From Lepeophtheirus salmonis (lineage: Eukaryota; Arthropoda; Copepoda; Siphonostomatoida; Caligidae): a DNA stretch of 64,000 bases. The notes beneath the pieces were generated by a model. It saw only the letters and a program-made list of their open reading frames with translations, had not been told where the DNA came from and searched no databases. The translations under genes were made by a program, and so were the position numbers. Shown in pieces: positions 22,852 to 33,799 of this stretch. Numbering within the stretch: the first letter of the stretch is position 1; each line of letters begins with the position of its first letter. The stretch is taken from assembly GCF_016086655.4 (NCBI RefSeq), contig NC_052140.2, forward strand, positions 3,286,001 through 3,350,000. Direction: 5' to 3'.

Positions 22852-22872
22852 GTTAATAATTAATTAATTAAC
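22852..22872. repeat. TTAA-rich tract at 3' side of R2-like copy
   Basis: GTTAATAATTAATTAATTAA lies 177 bp beyond the stop of the minus-strand R2-like copy. Similar tracts lie beyond two other copies at 30336-30349 and 34961-34970. Confidence 0.7.
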
Positions 22873-23048
22873 TACGGGATGTGAGAGGCATATAGTCTGC
22901 ATCAAATCCAAGGCAAATATGTAAATTTTTCTACACATAAGATATTTTAGTAATAATTATAGTAGTATAATAACAATCCTAAACCCTGTATTACAACAAG
23001 AGTCAGGCAATACATTCGGATTAATCTGTAAGTTACGAAGAGAACAAC

Positions 23049-26000
23049 TCAATTGTGGGTAGCATCATAGTCAGGAGACCATGATCTGAAAATGTGGTAC
23101 CCACATGAGAGGATCCTCATTTGAATAAACTGAATGAAGAGTGGGGATATTCCCAACACTTGATTCAATGAAAGATACGAATTTTTAGATATTATACCCC
23201 TCCAGTTGCCAATAAGGGGTATGACGGATAATTGAACATCAGGGTTCAAGTTGAGATGAGATTTTATGGCCTCAAGGGCAGCAGGGGAACCGTATTTCTG
23301 TGTTTTAAGTAATTCATATTCAGTCAAGGTCCCCAGATCACTCACAATTGTAGGGTCTATGACATACCCCACATTGTTCTTAACTGCGACCATGTCAGGT
23401 TTTATAGTCGTGTTATCTGTAGGGATAACACTCCTCAGTCACGATAAACCCTTTCTTTCTTAGACGACACCATTGCTTGTATGTCATCATGTCGACCCGT
23501 TCGCAAGTTGCCAGTCTTGATGCAAGCCTATAGGGCATGTCCCAGGTTACATATTGACTCAGGGCAGGATGGGCAGTTGCCACCATCATTAAATAGGGTT
23601 AACCTAGCCGCTTTGCTTTTGGTCTTTACTGATCCTGCCATAATCCGAATTGCGAGACCGGAACTGGATGTATCAAAGGATGAGCATACAGCTTATTTTC
23701 GAATGCTGACGATGCACCTAACATTAGGAACTTGTAATATTGCTTTAATTAAATTTGACTCGTTAATTCGAAGATGCCAAGATTTATCCCCCAGCAGCAA
23801 TTTTTGAGTGAAAAAAAATCGGTAGGGGTGTCATGACAAAGTCCAGTCTACTCCCGGACTGATTTACGTACCTCCACATCAATCTTCTAACACTCCCCCT
23901 GAGACAACTTTCCACTCACAATCTCAAAAGTGAGCCTGTGAGTCCGGTAGTCCCTCAGAATTATGTATTTATGGAAAGGCGTTATGGTAAGAGTCTTAAC
24001 TCTATTTGGCGTCATCACGGCCCTTTTAGAGGAGGACGATCTCACTAGACTATCTGAGGTGAAATTAAGCCCGAGATACTTATTAAAGTCTCCCGACTTC
24101 AGCTGGGGCATACAAGTACCCCCACCCTAATCGTGGACTCAAGATCTTGTACGAATCTTTTTGATTGCGTAGCCCCTAGATGGTAAGGCTGGCGTATTTT
24201 GCTGGGTTTGGTGTTAAGACAACCTGGCCAGCAGCTGCAACGTATGACTCTACCGAGGCCTGAAGCCCCTTACTGGATTGAGGATATCAGCACGATGTCG
24301 TCGCCGAACAATAGGCACGACAACTCAGCACCATTTACTCGAAACGGATTATGGGAAGTCATATCCTCCATGACCATGTCAATGACCAGATTAAATACTA
24401 ATCCGGAGATTGCAACGCCCTGGAGGATACACGACCCAAAACCCACGTTAGATATATCATTGAAAGACGTCCGGCCATGCGAAAGGACGACTGACAAATA
24501 TTTAATTATCTCTGAAGGAACCTCAGACCTGAATGCACGCTCAATGGACTGGTGATTCACAGAGTCCTTATATCAAGGAAGGCCAAAGAGATAGATTCAA
24601 AAGACTTCTTGGAATGTCGAATAGCCTCATCAAGAACAAAAGTGTTCTCAGAGCCACCATCAACCTTCCCAAAAGCCTTTTGAACATTGGCATATGGTAC
24701 AACTCTTAACTTTTTTCAAGAATCCTATGAAGGACCAGAGTAATATGAGGAAGGAGAGTTAGCGGCCTAAATTCTGACCATGATGTTGGGGGGGTATTTT
24801 GGGAATAAAGGTAGTTTTAGCCTTAAGCAAAACATCCGGCAGAGACCCTGTAAGTAGAGCAGAATTGAATACTCTAATAAGCCACTCTTTATCAATTTTA
24901 TGGGTGGCAGAACCATTCCATCCTAAAGGGTCTTTTCCCACATTTCTGGATGGGAGGGCTTTCTTAACCTCATTCAAAGTGATGGGGTCCAACAACGAAG
25001 CATACGTTATGGGGGTTCATGGGGGATATCTCGTTCATCACACTGGGAGGGACGCTCAAAGTAGGTTTTCCAACAAGGGGCGTATTCAGCCGGCATCTTC
25101 TTGTCTGCAGCAAGTGTGTTTATTTCACCTTGAAGCAGGGCTCGTGTGGTCCTTGGGAAATCACGTTCAAGGCATTTCGCAAAGGCCATCCTTGTGGATG
25201 AGGAGGGTGTTACCCGTCGTATTCTAGTATCAGTTGTCGTGTCATTGTTCAACCCAACGTTGGACTCAATTATAACCTTAATAAGGTCATTTAAATTGGG
25301 TGCAGGTTGTCATATCAGTAACTCAGACAGACTTCTGATGAGTGCAGTAGTCGGTCGTGCCCTATACTCACGTCTCAAATAGTTTTTCACCATTGGAAGA
25401 CAATGAGCTAGGGGATCTAGTAGTTGTCAGGTAATTCAAAAGGCCGTGGAGGCAAATTACCAAGTCACTATGTCTAGTCTGTTGGTTTTTAAAGATAATG
25501 TCTCTTAGAAGCCTGAGAAACGCCCACAGGTAAAGGCGAGGTACAAGGGGTTGGTTCGGACCCATGGTCCCTCCTGGGAACCATCAGTGTTTGATTTTTC
25601 CCGGTCAGAGAGGAGCTTCATGTGCCTTGCCACCTTGTTTGCCCTGGCTTTTGTAGCAGCCTAGGCTGTTAGGGCTGAGGAGGGAGCTACAGGCTGTTGA
25701 TTATTAATGGGGGCTACTGCTGTTACTATTTGCTGGCAGACACCCTGATTCTCAAACTCAGACATAATCTGGGTGTGGGTCATGGGGGTATTGACTGCAG
25801 CTCGTAGTACCAACATAGCCTCGGCTTCAGCGGTTCGTTGGGCAGAAGCAAGGTTCTCTTGCACTAAAACAAGCCTGGCCGCATTAGAAGGAAAGGAAGT
25901 GGGTGGGGTTGTCGATGTGTTCGATGGCCTAGAGTTAGTCGAGTTTCCTCGTTGTGTAGGCTGTCTGTTCGCCTGTACGTCCAAAGCTCTATTAAGGTTG

Positions 26001-26695
26001 CTCATTATTAAAGCACGGTCGTCAGGGATCAAGGTCTGCTGTACCCGTGTTTGTTTTCGAACAAGGGGGCCATCAGGAATAGAACAGAGGTTGGGACTGC
26101 TTAAGGCTTCGTTATTCTTACCCGAGTTCGGTATAGATTGTGACAACAACCTTTAAATCCGTTTTGAGATGGGCGTCTCATCAGTCTCAGTAGGTCTTTT
26201 TAAGTCGCGTCTAGGTCCAAGAGGGGCGTCAGTGTTTGACACCTCTAGAGGACGGTTCTGTGATGGGGTGCACTCGATCCGGTTCGGCTCCTGGGAGTCA
26301 ATGAACGGGTTCGGCACCGGAGAGACTACAAGGTCAATCACCTCTGTCGGGCCCTGTGGGGAAGCCGGTGAGTCAGTCGAGTCTATAGTGGTGTCATCAC
26401 ATCGTGAGCTGATGGAAGAGTCACTTGACACCTCAGTCGTAGTGTTATCAAGCTTCCTAATGGTTGAACGGGCCAACTTCACTTTTGCCAAGTGAGTTGG
26501 GTTCTGGAGTCGCTTAATAACAGACCTTTTGGGTCTAAAGGAAAACTTTGGACAGACGTGGTTCTGCATAGCTTCTTCAGAGCAGTGGATTACATTTATG
26601 TGCCCCCTTAGGCCGGATTTTGATTTTGCAAAGAAGTCACAAAGAGGACAATCCAATTGAATGGAGTTAATGTTCAGTGCGATAGAGGAGCTCAT
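23049..26695 (-). pseudogene. R2-like retrotransposon polyprotein (ZnF-RT-CCHC-RLE), decayed
   Basis: Starts at 26695. An N-terminal C2H2 finger (CPLCDFFAKSKSGLRGHINV then IH, about residues 17-38) is followed by a Ser/Thr/Pro-rich linker (26149-25661). The RT begins with DPITLNEVKKALPSRNVGKD and TTFIPKIP (24995-24759), and the core at 24560-24270 has SGLVFNLVIDMVM and FGDDIVLI, the equivalent of the usual F-A-DD box. FNKYLGLNFTSDS follows near 24100. A CCHC knuckle (CPSC, then H and C) lies near 23600-23520, and the endonuclease at 23393-23049 has VIDPTIVSDLGTLTEYELLK and NWRGIISKNSYLSL. There are several frameshifts and stops, one replacing a residue inside the knuckle. Family usual length is about 1100 residues, matching this span. 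Confidence 0.8.
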
Positions 26696-27045
26696 TTTTA
26701 TTTAAATTTGAATAAATATGGGAGAAAAAAGTAAACGTAAATGGTATATAATATATATTAGATAATTAGATAATCTCTGTTTTTACAGAAGGGAAAATAA
26801 CAAAAAAAAAAAACAAGGAGGAATGAAATTAAATTAAATTAAATAGTGGCTAAATGTCAACTATGCAAACAATACGCCACTGCTATGAGAACACCTAACC
26901 TTGAAATGAAAAAAACAAAGAATAGTAGGTGAGGTTGGAGATTATTGTAAATTTTTGATTGTTTACAATATAGGGAGAGGGAAGGAGAAAAGAACTGCAA
27001 CTCTTCACTCTAATATAAATATGCAGTACAACCTGATGTATTTGT

Positions 27046-27240
27046 TTGAGGTCGAGTGCTGTCCTGGAATTTATAGCGGAAGAAGAACGTCACAGGGGTG
27101 TTGGAGGACGAGGAAAATTTGGAGAAATGAACGCAGGCCCACAATTCCAATTTAACTTTCTTCAAATAAGGAACCAGTTCGATTTTGATAGGAGACGATG
27201 TGGATGTAGTTTCCTAAAGCGCTGGCTGAAATTTCGGTGA
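27046..27240 (+). other. coding-like open frame, unknown
   Basis: A 64-codon frame lacking an ATG near its start reads AVLEFIAEEERHRGVGGRGK, then FGEMNAGPQFQFNFLQIRNQ and FDFDRRRCG. It has a protein-like composition, but no family was recognised. It lies on the opposite strand to the R2-like copies, just upstream of the near-complete one. Confidence 0.25.
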
Positions 27241-27774
27241 AGTCGTGTAAACAATTATCTGATCAGTGATCTGGCTTGGAATCCAAATGTGTTCACACCT
27301 CTACTTCGCTTCTTGGACTGTGAATATAACATTATATATTTGATTATTTAAGTTCGACACTGCTATAAGATACGGAAAGAATCAAAATAGGATGGAGCAA
27401 GACAGCAACCACATGAAGGGAACTGTAAATCTGACCTTATTTTCATTAAAATGATTGTTGCTATTGGCAGCAACAACCCTACTCCCGCTGATGATGAACT
27501 AGTGGGTCTCAAGCCCTTGCGATATAGCTTTACAGTGTCAACAGACACCCGATATTTTGTATAGCCCCGCCACGGCATGTCTTTCTCCAACCCATTCCCA
27601 CCCAGCATCTAAACATTTATTATCATACGCGTAAATAGATATATAAACACACATTGCCGAGCTTACCTTAAATACAAAATATATATAAAAAGTGACTTAA
27701 CAGTAAATGAACACACACATACCACACAAAAAATAATAAATAATATAGATGAAAGGAGTCGACCAATCTTTTCG

Positions 27775-27975
27775 AAGTTGCCCGTTAATTCCGGGTTGGA
27801 CGATGTTGGATTTTGGAAAGTGAATAGGAGAGATCCAAACGCTTCATGTTTGGACTGAAGGAGAGAGAGATCTGATGCATAATGTACACATATTTGTATA
27901 AGTTTATAAATGAAAATATGTCATGGACGGCTGATATAATAATACACTAAATAGTACATTTTATATTATTTTGTT
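27775..27975. repeat. R2-island leader repeat, copy 2
   Basis: Counterpart of 21860-22020; see that entry. It indicates a second copy of the same element type, 5.9 kb away, in the same orientation. Confidence 0.65.
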
Positions 27976-28323
27976 ACAATACACAAATAAATAAATAAAT
28001 AGAGGTTATTGAATAACTTTCAAAAATACATATTCTATTTATGTGGACATGAAATAATAAGCCCTGCAATAAATATATATTATAATGAGTCAAAAAATTA
28101 TTTAAATACAACTTTAATAGCTGATTTCAAACTGTTCCATTCACCGAAATCACCTTTCGTTGAGTACAGAGGGAAGACGACCATTATATTGTCTTTTATC
28201 GGTTCACTTTGGTACCAACATCCACGTCCATGCAATATATATATATATAAACAAAACATATTAGTACATGGGTAAATTTATTAGACAAAGTAATATGGTG
28301 ATGACAACGCCGACATAGACCGG

Positions 28324-30009
28324 TCATATGGACCAAATCCATTGGCATGGGCGTGCATTAAGGGAGGAGGGGAGGGTAGTGGATAGTGGGAAAGGTATTG
28401 AGGTTCTGAAACCTTTTGTCCACGGGTGTGGGTGGTTATTTAACTTATAAACTTCCTTATTATAAGTATTTGCACCACTTCTAGGGTGGCAACAATAGTA
28501 ATTGCCACGGATCTCTGGGGGTCGGGGGGGGCTATTCGTCGGGTAGAAAGATTCGAACGAACTAGACCTAGCCCTATCCAAATTTTCTCCGTTTACAAAT
28601 TTCCTTCGAGGACCCTTTGCTCGAGCCTTAATCTTTTATTACGATTTGTATTCGAAGGAGGTGAAGCTGTTTGGTTGTTTTTCCTAAGGTCGTTAAAACG
28701 AACCTTCCGGTACGTGGACATAGCAGACCTTATATCAACCTCTGTGACAGTAATATCGGTACTGCTGTCATCAACAGTATCCAAAGAAAAAGAAGCAGAT
28801 GCAGGTGAGGTATTGCCAGAAAAAGAGGAAACTGGGAAGATCAATTGCTCCTCATCATCCTCTACTCTATAAAGAGACGGGTTCTCTTTAACGATTTCGA
28901 TTTCAATTTCAGCTGGCTGCTCATTGTGAGGAATATATTTGACATTAGACTCACCACTAGCAGTGGCCACTGATTCGTGCTTTGTACTCCGATGATAACC
29001 CGTTTCAATATCTTTTTCGGCCTGGTTATCCAACAGCACCTTGCAATCTTCACATGCCCTTTTAAAATCTGGTTAGACTGTACTATAATTGAGCTCACAA
29101 AAGAGGGGTTTCTCTTAATTGAAACATATTTTCCTTTTGAGGCTCTTTCTACCGCACTAAAGGACTCCGTGCTTTGGGAGGACATCACCCTATTAACGTC
29201 AGGGCAAACAGCCTTGGTAGAACTTTCCAGATCATTATTACATACTGTACCCAAAACGTAGACAAGACCCTGAGCTCTGTACTGAGACGTTTTGAGACTC
29301 AGGGGGGTCAATACATTTACTAACTGGGGGGTCAATACATTTACTAGCTGGGGGGTCAACACATTTACTAGCTGGGGGCTTGTATTACCCAGGAAGTGTG
29401 TGTTAACAGGTTCAGGTTGATTTCTCGGCTTTAAGACAAACCCGAGCCCATTTAAGCATTCGGTCAGGAGGCAAGTTCCTCAGGGCAATGACCTAACACC
29501 ACATCTGTGAGCCATTACGCTGTTTCTAGCGGGATTGACGGTGTTGAATCTGTTATTTGAGACTTGCCTTTGTTTGAGGCATTCTTAGTCTTCTTCTTCT
29601 TCCTCTTTTTTGTTGTGATCGTCATGGACGTCACACTTGAGGACCTCGTCAGAGTTCCTTGTGGAGGAACGTCAGGAGCCAACTGCGACATAGTGACATG
29701 CACTATTTTCTCAGCCATCTCTGTTCTCTCCGAATCAAGGATAAAGTCATCATATGTAGGGTGAAGCGGGGCCTCAGGAGTGAGGAATGGAATGTCCTCA
29801 ACTCTATAAATAGCCTCTGATGTGGCACAGCCATCACTGCAGCTAAATGCACCTTCTATTTCCCCAGGGTCAGGCTCATGGTATTCCACACCATCATTGT
29901 GGTAAGCAATTCTGTGCACTTCAAGATCAGCCTTCATATCGAAGAGGTGATTGCATTGGAGGTACAACATTGAATTAAACTCTGACTCAGTGTCGGAGTT
30001 ACCAATCAT
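28324..30009 (-). pseudogene. R2-like N-terminal region, truncated
   Basis: From 30009 the minus strand reads SEFNSMLYLQCNHLFDMKAD then LEVHRIAYH, a C2H2-like finger in which one cysteine is missing. A Lys-rich stretch (KKRKKKKTKN) and a stop at 29515 follow. The same protein resumes through TECLNGLGFVLKPRNQPEPV, three tandem copies of PQLVNVLT (29378-29302), AVCPDVNRVMSSQSTESFSA, and, after a shift near 29040, EKDIETGYHRSTKHESVATA and VRFNDLRKNNQTASPPSNTN. A last open piece (28581-28324) begins RARSSSFESFYP. No RT follows: the copy ends before the catalytic part, so it is a 5' fragment. Gene order on the minus strand puts it directly after the C-terminal half at 30401-31545. Confidence 0.6.
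29302..29378. repeat. three tandem 24-bp units encoding PQLVNVLT
   Basis: Units repeat with a period of exactly 24 bp (GTCAATACATTTACTAACTG and variants), so the reading frame on the minus strand is preserved; units differ at three or four bases. Confidence 0.92.
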
Positions 30010-30335
30010 GAACGATGGGGCCGTATTATATGGGGGTAGACCATAGGTTTTTAAATGCGGTTCAAGCAGGAAGCCGTATGTGTGTCCCAGTCTGTCTTAT
30101 CATAGAAGCTGAGATCACCAGGGAAACATTCCCAAGACGGGGTTTCCTCCCCAGAATCGGTTAAAGTCAATACTCGAACCTAGATTACTATCTAAGCTGG
30201 TACCTCACCCTCAGGATTTTTATTTGGGAAAACCCCACGGGGAAAAACGCCCTGTTCAGTTCAGGACTAAAACCCCTGTAACAAACCACCCTAAGTTCAT
30301 CGGACTAGAAATGACTTCGGATCTTTGCTACTTGT

Positions 30336-30349
30336 TTAATTAATTAATT
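30336..30349. repeat. TTAA-rich tract at 3' side of R2-like copy
   Basis: TTAATTAATTAATT lies 52 bp beyond the stop codon of the minus-strand copy at 30401-31545. Confidence 0.7.
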
Positions 30350-30400
30350 GCATGCCTTAGCTTATTTTTGCATGATAAGTGCACCTGGTATCAGATGCGG

Positions 30401-31545
30401 CTAGACGTCCCTGTCCGGCCTGCTCCGCTCTGTTCTCCAGATCTTGAAGGTGCCTTCTAGGGTGCGCATTTGGATGATGCTTAGCTCTATAGGCTTCAAT
30501 CCAAGCACTCTTCTAGCATCTTTGAATGACCGTTCTGACCAAACACCACGCCAATTAATTACCATTGGGACTATTTCACAAGATGCACTATCCTCCAACT
30601 CGAAGGTTTTTCGTGCATGTTGCATTAAGTCCTCATTAGCATATTTGGCCCGTTTTTCAACGTGAGCTGCAGTGAGATCTCGATCATCTGAGATGATTGT
30701 TGGGTCTATGATGACCACCCTTTTATCCTTTGAGGCTAGGATGTCTGGCTTTTGCAACCGATTCTTCGTATTTACATACTGAACGTCAGTCTTCACCTTC
30801 CACCCCTTTGCCTGCAGCCGCCCAGTCACATAGGCGACAACGTCGTCATGGCGGTTAATTCTTACCCCTCCAGCTCGCGGACAAGTTTGCACAATATGAG
30901 CCAGGTTCTTCACACAGTCCCGACATGTTTCACACTTGTTGTCCAATCCGGGTATTCCTTGCCGAGTAACTTTCGACTTAACGGAAAGACTCGCGGATTG
31001 AACTTGAACGCACCTCCACAGAGATTCGTTTGTGATCTTCATGTGGTCTATATGTAAGTAGGAGCCAACACGGACACCTTGCTTACAGGACTTCAGTCCT
31101 TTCGTGTCAACCTTCTCATAAAGCTCCTTTGCCTTTAAACTGGAGTATTGGCTTTGAGACTTGCACTCAACACCATTGACTGTAGGGGATTTCAGGCTGA
31201 GCATCTTCCTCACAGAGGTGCTCGCCAGCCTAACACTCGGATCAGGGGAACTTTCCAACTTGCCCCTCCTTTCGACCCTCAACAGAGTAATCTGATCCTC
31301 TAGGTTTTGGATCCCCAAACCACCGGACGTTATCGCAGCGTTTATGAAAGACTTAGGGGTATCATGGAAGAGTCTTAAGTTCGAACGAACAAATTTCTCA
31401 ACCTCCCTATCTATCAAAGATAGGTAGCCTTTGCTGTACCCGCCGCGGATGAGCTGATACTGATACCTGGGTAAGACATATTGCCGCAAGACAATAATCT
31501 TTTGGTACAGCAGCAGACCGGAATCGTTGATAAAATCTCCATCTT
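30401..31545 (-). pseudogene. R2-like C-terminal half: RT thumb, CCHC knuckle, endonuclease
   Basis: The longest open frame of the window (362 codons from 31489; the same frame is readable from about 31545). It starts after the RT active site with IIVLRQYVLPRYQYQLIRGG, SLIDREVEKFVRSNLRLFHD and SGGLGIQNLED. The zinc knuckle is CETCRDCVKNLAHIVQTC, followed by RINRHDDVVAYV. The endonuclease has LQKPDILASKDKRVVIIDPT then IISDD, with the KPD and the downstream D of the catalytic motif, and ends with VINWRGVWSERSFKDARRVL. No stop interrupts this half, suggesting a younger insertion than the neighbours. It is 5'-truncated: the RT core and N-terminus are missing, as is common for non-LTR insertions. 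Confidence 0.85.
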
Positions 31546-31677
31546 ACTCTATGAAGAAATAAGAAAGAAATAAGAGTATCTACAGATAAAAACGTTGATC
31601 GTGACAAGTGAGAGGCTTCAGAGTCTGCTTCACTAGTAGAAAAAAGTTTAACCTACTGATTAGGTATGAACCCTTTC

Positions 31678-31718
31678 GTTCAAAAGTAAAGAGAAAGCAA
31701 GTGCTTTCACTTTTGAAC
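31678..31718. repeat. nested inverted repeat
   Basis: GTTCAAAAGT (31678-31687) pairs perfectly with 31709-31718; inside, AAAGC and GCTTT pair around AAGT. It lies just 5' (minus strand) of the coding half at 30401-31545. Confidence 0.75.
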
Positions 31719-32390
31719 TGGCGGTCCGGGAGGTAAAACCAATACAACTAACGTATACTAGTACCGCGTGGGATATGGGACACTATTTATAATACCGTTA
31801 GGATGGATATTGATCGATTCCGGGACAGCCCGGAATGTACGGCAAAACACAATGCAGTTTCTATTTATTTAGTATTTTCTCCTGTTGTTCGTAGGGAACG
31901 AACCCGTGGTTTAATTAGCAAGAAAAAATATTTATAGCTGCTTCCTAGCCTCGAACCTAGGACAACTTCTAAGTAGTAATATAGAAAGGGCCAGCCTGAG
32001 GATTAAAGTCGCTCGAGGGTTGTTGACAGTTACTTTTCCTTAATCAGTGTAAAATTCCAGAACTTTTGGTGTGACTCTTGGCTCTGTAGGCCCTTTTTGA
32101 CCACTTTGAGCACAACCGGTCGGGATTTGATTCCCTTGGAGTAGATATTAAAAGGAGATGTGAATCCTAGGAATCAGTAAATTTCGAAAAGGGGTAAAAA
32201 TTTACACCATTCAAGGGCTCGTATCACAGTCTATGATCACCCAAAGTGGTGGGCTATGATCAAAATACTCGTCTGAGGTGCACGCGTCAAATGAGGGGTA
32301 ACAAGGGGTATGTTATTACAACCCAAAAAAAACCCTAACCTATTTGCGATACCTATATATATAATAATAAATTATCTACAAAAGATCAGA
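31719..32390. other. non-coding spacer inside the R2-like island
   Basis: No gene seen. It contains CTAGGTTCGAG on the minus strand near 31960, an 11-mer also found near 30170 in front of another copy; both resemble a tRNA B box but no A box was found. Confidence 0.4.
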
Positions 32391-33520
32391 ATCTGATATG
32401 ATGGTAGGCTCTATAACATAACACTTTCTTTCAAGCGAGTTTGCAATGATGTCCGGTTTTATGAAGGAAGAGCCAAGGGAGATGTTATTTAGTGTGCAAC
32501 AATGGAAACCACTCTTATTGAGAGAGGACACAATCATTTCCACAATGCCATCGTGGCGTTTAACTCTCAGGTACTGAGTGAGGACGCATGCTTGCAGCAC
32601 ATGGCTCAGGTTGCAACAAATATGGGGTAGGCCGGGCACATGTTCCCATCAGCAAAGGGCACAAATCTCGATTGCTTGGACTTAGTTTTGACACTGCCGG
32701 CCATAATCTGCACAGCGGCACAGAACTGGTGGTCTGCAATGGTCATGCCCAGCCGTGATAAGAACATAAATGAGTTACTACCATCCCCAGTTGATTTGAG
32801 GCCACGAGTGTCTATCCTCTCATAGAGGTCCTTGGTATATAAGTCGTTCAAAGGCTCCCTTTCTATCAATATCACACTGCACACCACGATTGGCTTAACC
32901 TTAAAGTTAAGGGTTCGAAGTTTAAAATCGAACAAATGACCGGATCAGAGCTGTTTCGAAGGTGTCCCAGGCGTCTACTAAAGGCAATTGTTGTGCGGAC
33001 ATCAAGTTCAGGAAGGCCGAGCCCACCAGACGATACTTTGGCATAGTAAAATGATGTAGGGGTGTCGTGTGCGAGACAAAACCACGATCGGACCGCCCGA
33101 CGAATACTAAGGTCGGATGTTTCAGTGACTTTGAAGTTATGGGGCTCCTCGTGTAATGAAATGTTAGCCTTGTAAGTCCATACGTCTTCAAAATATGGTA
33201 TTTCAAATAGAGGGAGACCGGGTCCCGTCCAATCCTGTCAATGTAAGTATTCAAGGACTTCACTGGGTCCAACTTACATACACCATGCTGAATGCTTTCT
33301 GACCAGGATGTAGGGGAGGGTATCTTAGGAATAAAAGTGGTCCTAGCACACAGCAATTTATCTGGAAAAGAGCCTGTTAATAGGGCAGAGTTAAAAAGCC
33401 GTATTGAGTACTCCTTATCCATTTTATGTGTGGCGGCTCTGTTCCATCCAAGGGGTATTACCCCGCATTCCAGGACAGGAGAGCTTTTTTGACCTCATCC
33501 AACGTGATTGGGGCAAGCAA
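32391..33520 (-). pseudogene. R2-like copy A with RT core deleted
   Basis: The minus strand opens with PITLDEVKKALLSWNAG and DKEYSIRLFNSALLTGSFPD then TTFIPKIPSP (RT start), and then jumps at about 33285 directly to CKLDPVKSLNTYIDRIGRDP, which in an intact copy lies after the RT active site. Copy B (35018-36990) has about 600 bp more at this point. After a shift near 32925 come EREPLNDLYTKDLYERIDTR, the knuckle region (CPAY then H and C, second Cys lost), RVKRHDGIVEMIVSSLNKSG, and KPDIIANSLERKCYVIEPTI. The endonuclease is cut off at 32391 and the catalytic D-P is E-P here. Clearly inactive. Confidence 0.75.
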
Positions 33521-33532
33521 CAAAATATAAGT

Positions 33533-33564
33533 TATTTTTTTTTTTTTTATTTTTTTTTTTTTTT
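33533..33564. repeat. poly-T tract
   Basis: Thirty-two bases of T with one A, followed by GGAAAAGAGGGGGGTG. It separates copy A from its 5' flank and is absent from copy B, in which 33491-33627 is missing. Confidence 0.9.
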
Positions 33565-33799
33565 GGAAAAGAGGGGGGTGTTCTAGTACATCTCCTTTGT
33601 TAGGCTAGGAGGTTCGCCTCAACGTAAGATCAATGTAAGGTCTAATGTAAGATCCAATGAGGATCCTTCTCTATGGGATTGTATATATTAAAACCGGAAC
33701 AAATTTTTCAATGCTATGAGCATTTAATGATACAGGTGATAGAGCACTCAAGTTAACAAAAGACTTTCCTAGTTTAATTACAGAAGATGAGAATATATT

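Larger units (their letters stand above)
22852..26700 (-). mobile_element. near-full-length R2-like (RLE-type) non-LTR retrotransposon
   Basis: One minus-strand protein with zinc finger, reverse transcriptase, CCHC knuckle and restriction-like endonuclease can be followed from 26695 to 23049, the domain order of the R2/NeSL/HERO group. A TTAA-rich tract lies 3' of it. No target-site duplication was identified, and the surrounding DNA does not look like 28S rDNA. The exact 5' end is unknown. Confidence 0.75.
26701..28320. other. spacer between R2-like copies
   Basis: Contains the frame at 27046-27240, a weak minus-strand frame at 27363-27608 preceded by AAG/GTAAGC (27666) and TTTAG (27609) splice-like motifs, and leader repeat copy 2. 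No secure gene. Confidence 0.35.
32391..33795. repeat. segmental duplication, unit A
   Basis: Matches 35299-37155 at a high level by eye, including 160 bp of AT-rich 5' flank (33630-33795 versus 36989-37152) beyond the coding part. The units differ by the RT-core gap in A and by the 137-bp gap in B. Confidence 0.85.

Noticed and set aside
23481..23807. 108-codon plus-strand frame
   Set aside because: Antisense shadow of the CCHC-knuckle region of the R2-like copy on the minus strand.
25773..26495. Two plus-strand frames of 127 and 108 codons
   Set aside because: Antisense to the N-terminal zinc-finger and linker region of the near-complete R2-like copy.
31950..31980. GGTTCGAG motif resembling a tRNA B box
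   Set aside because: No A box at a suitable distance and no cloverleaf; recorded only as an 11-mer shared with 30170.
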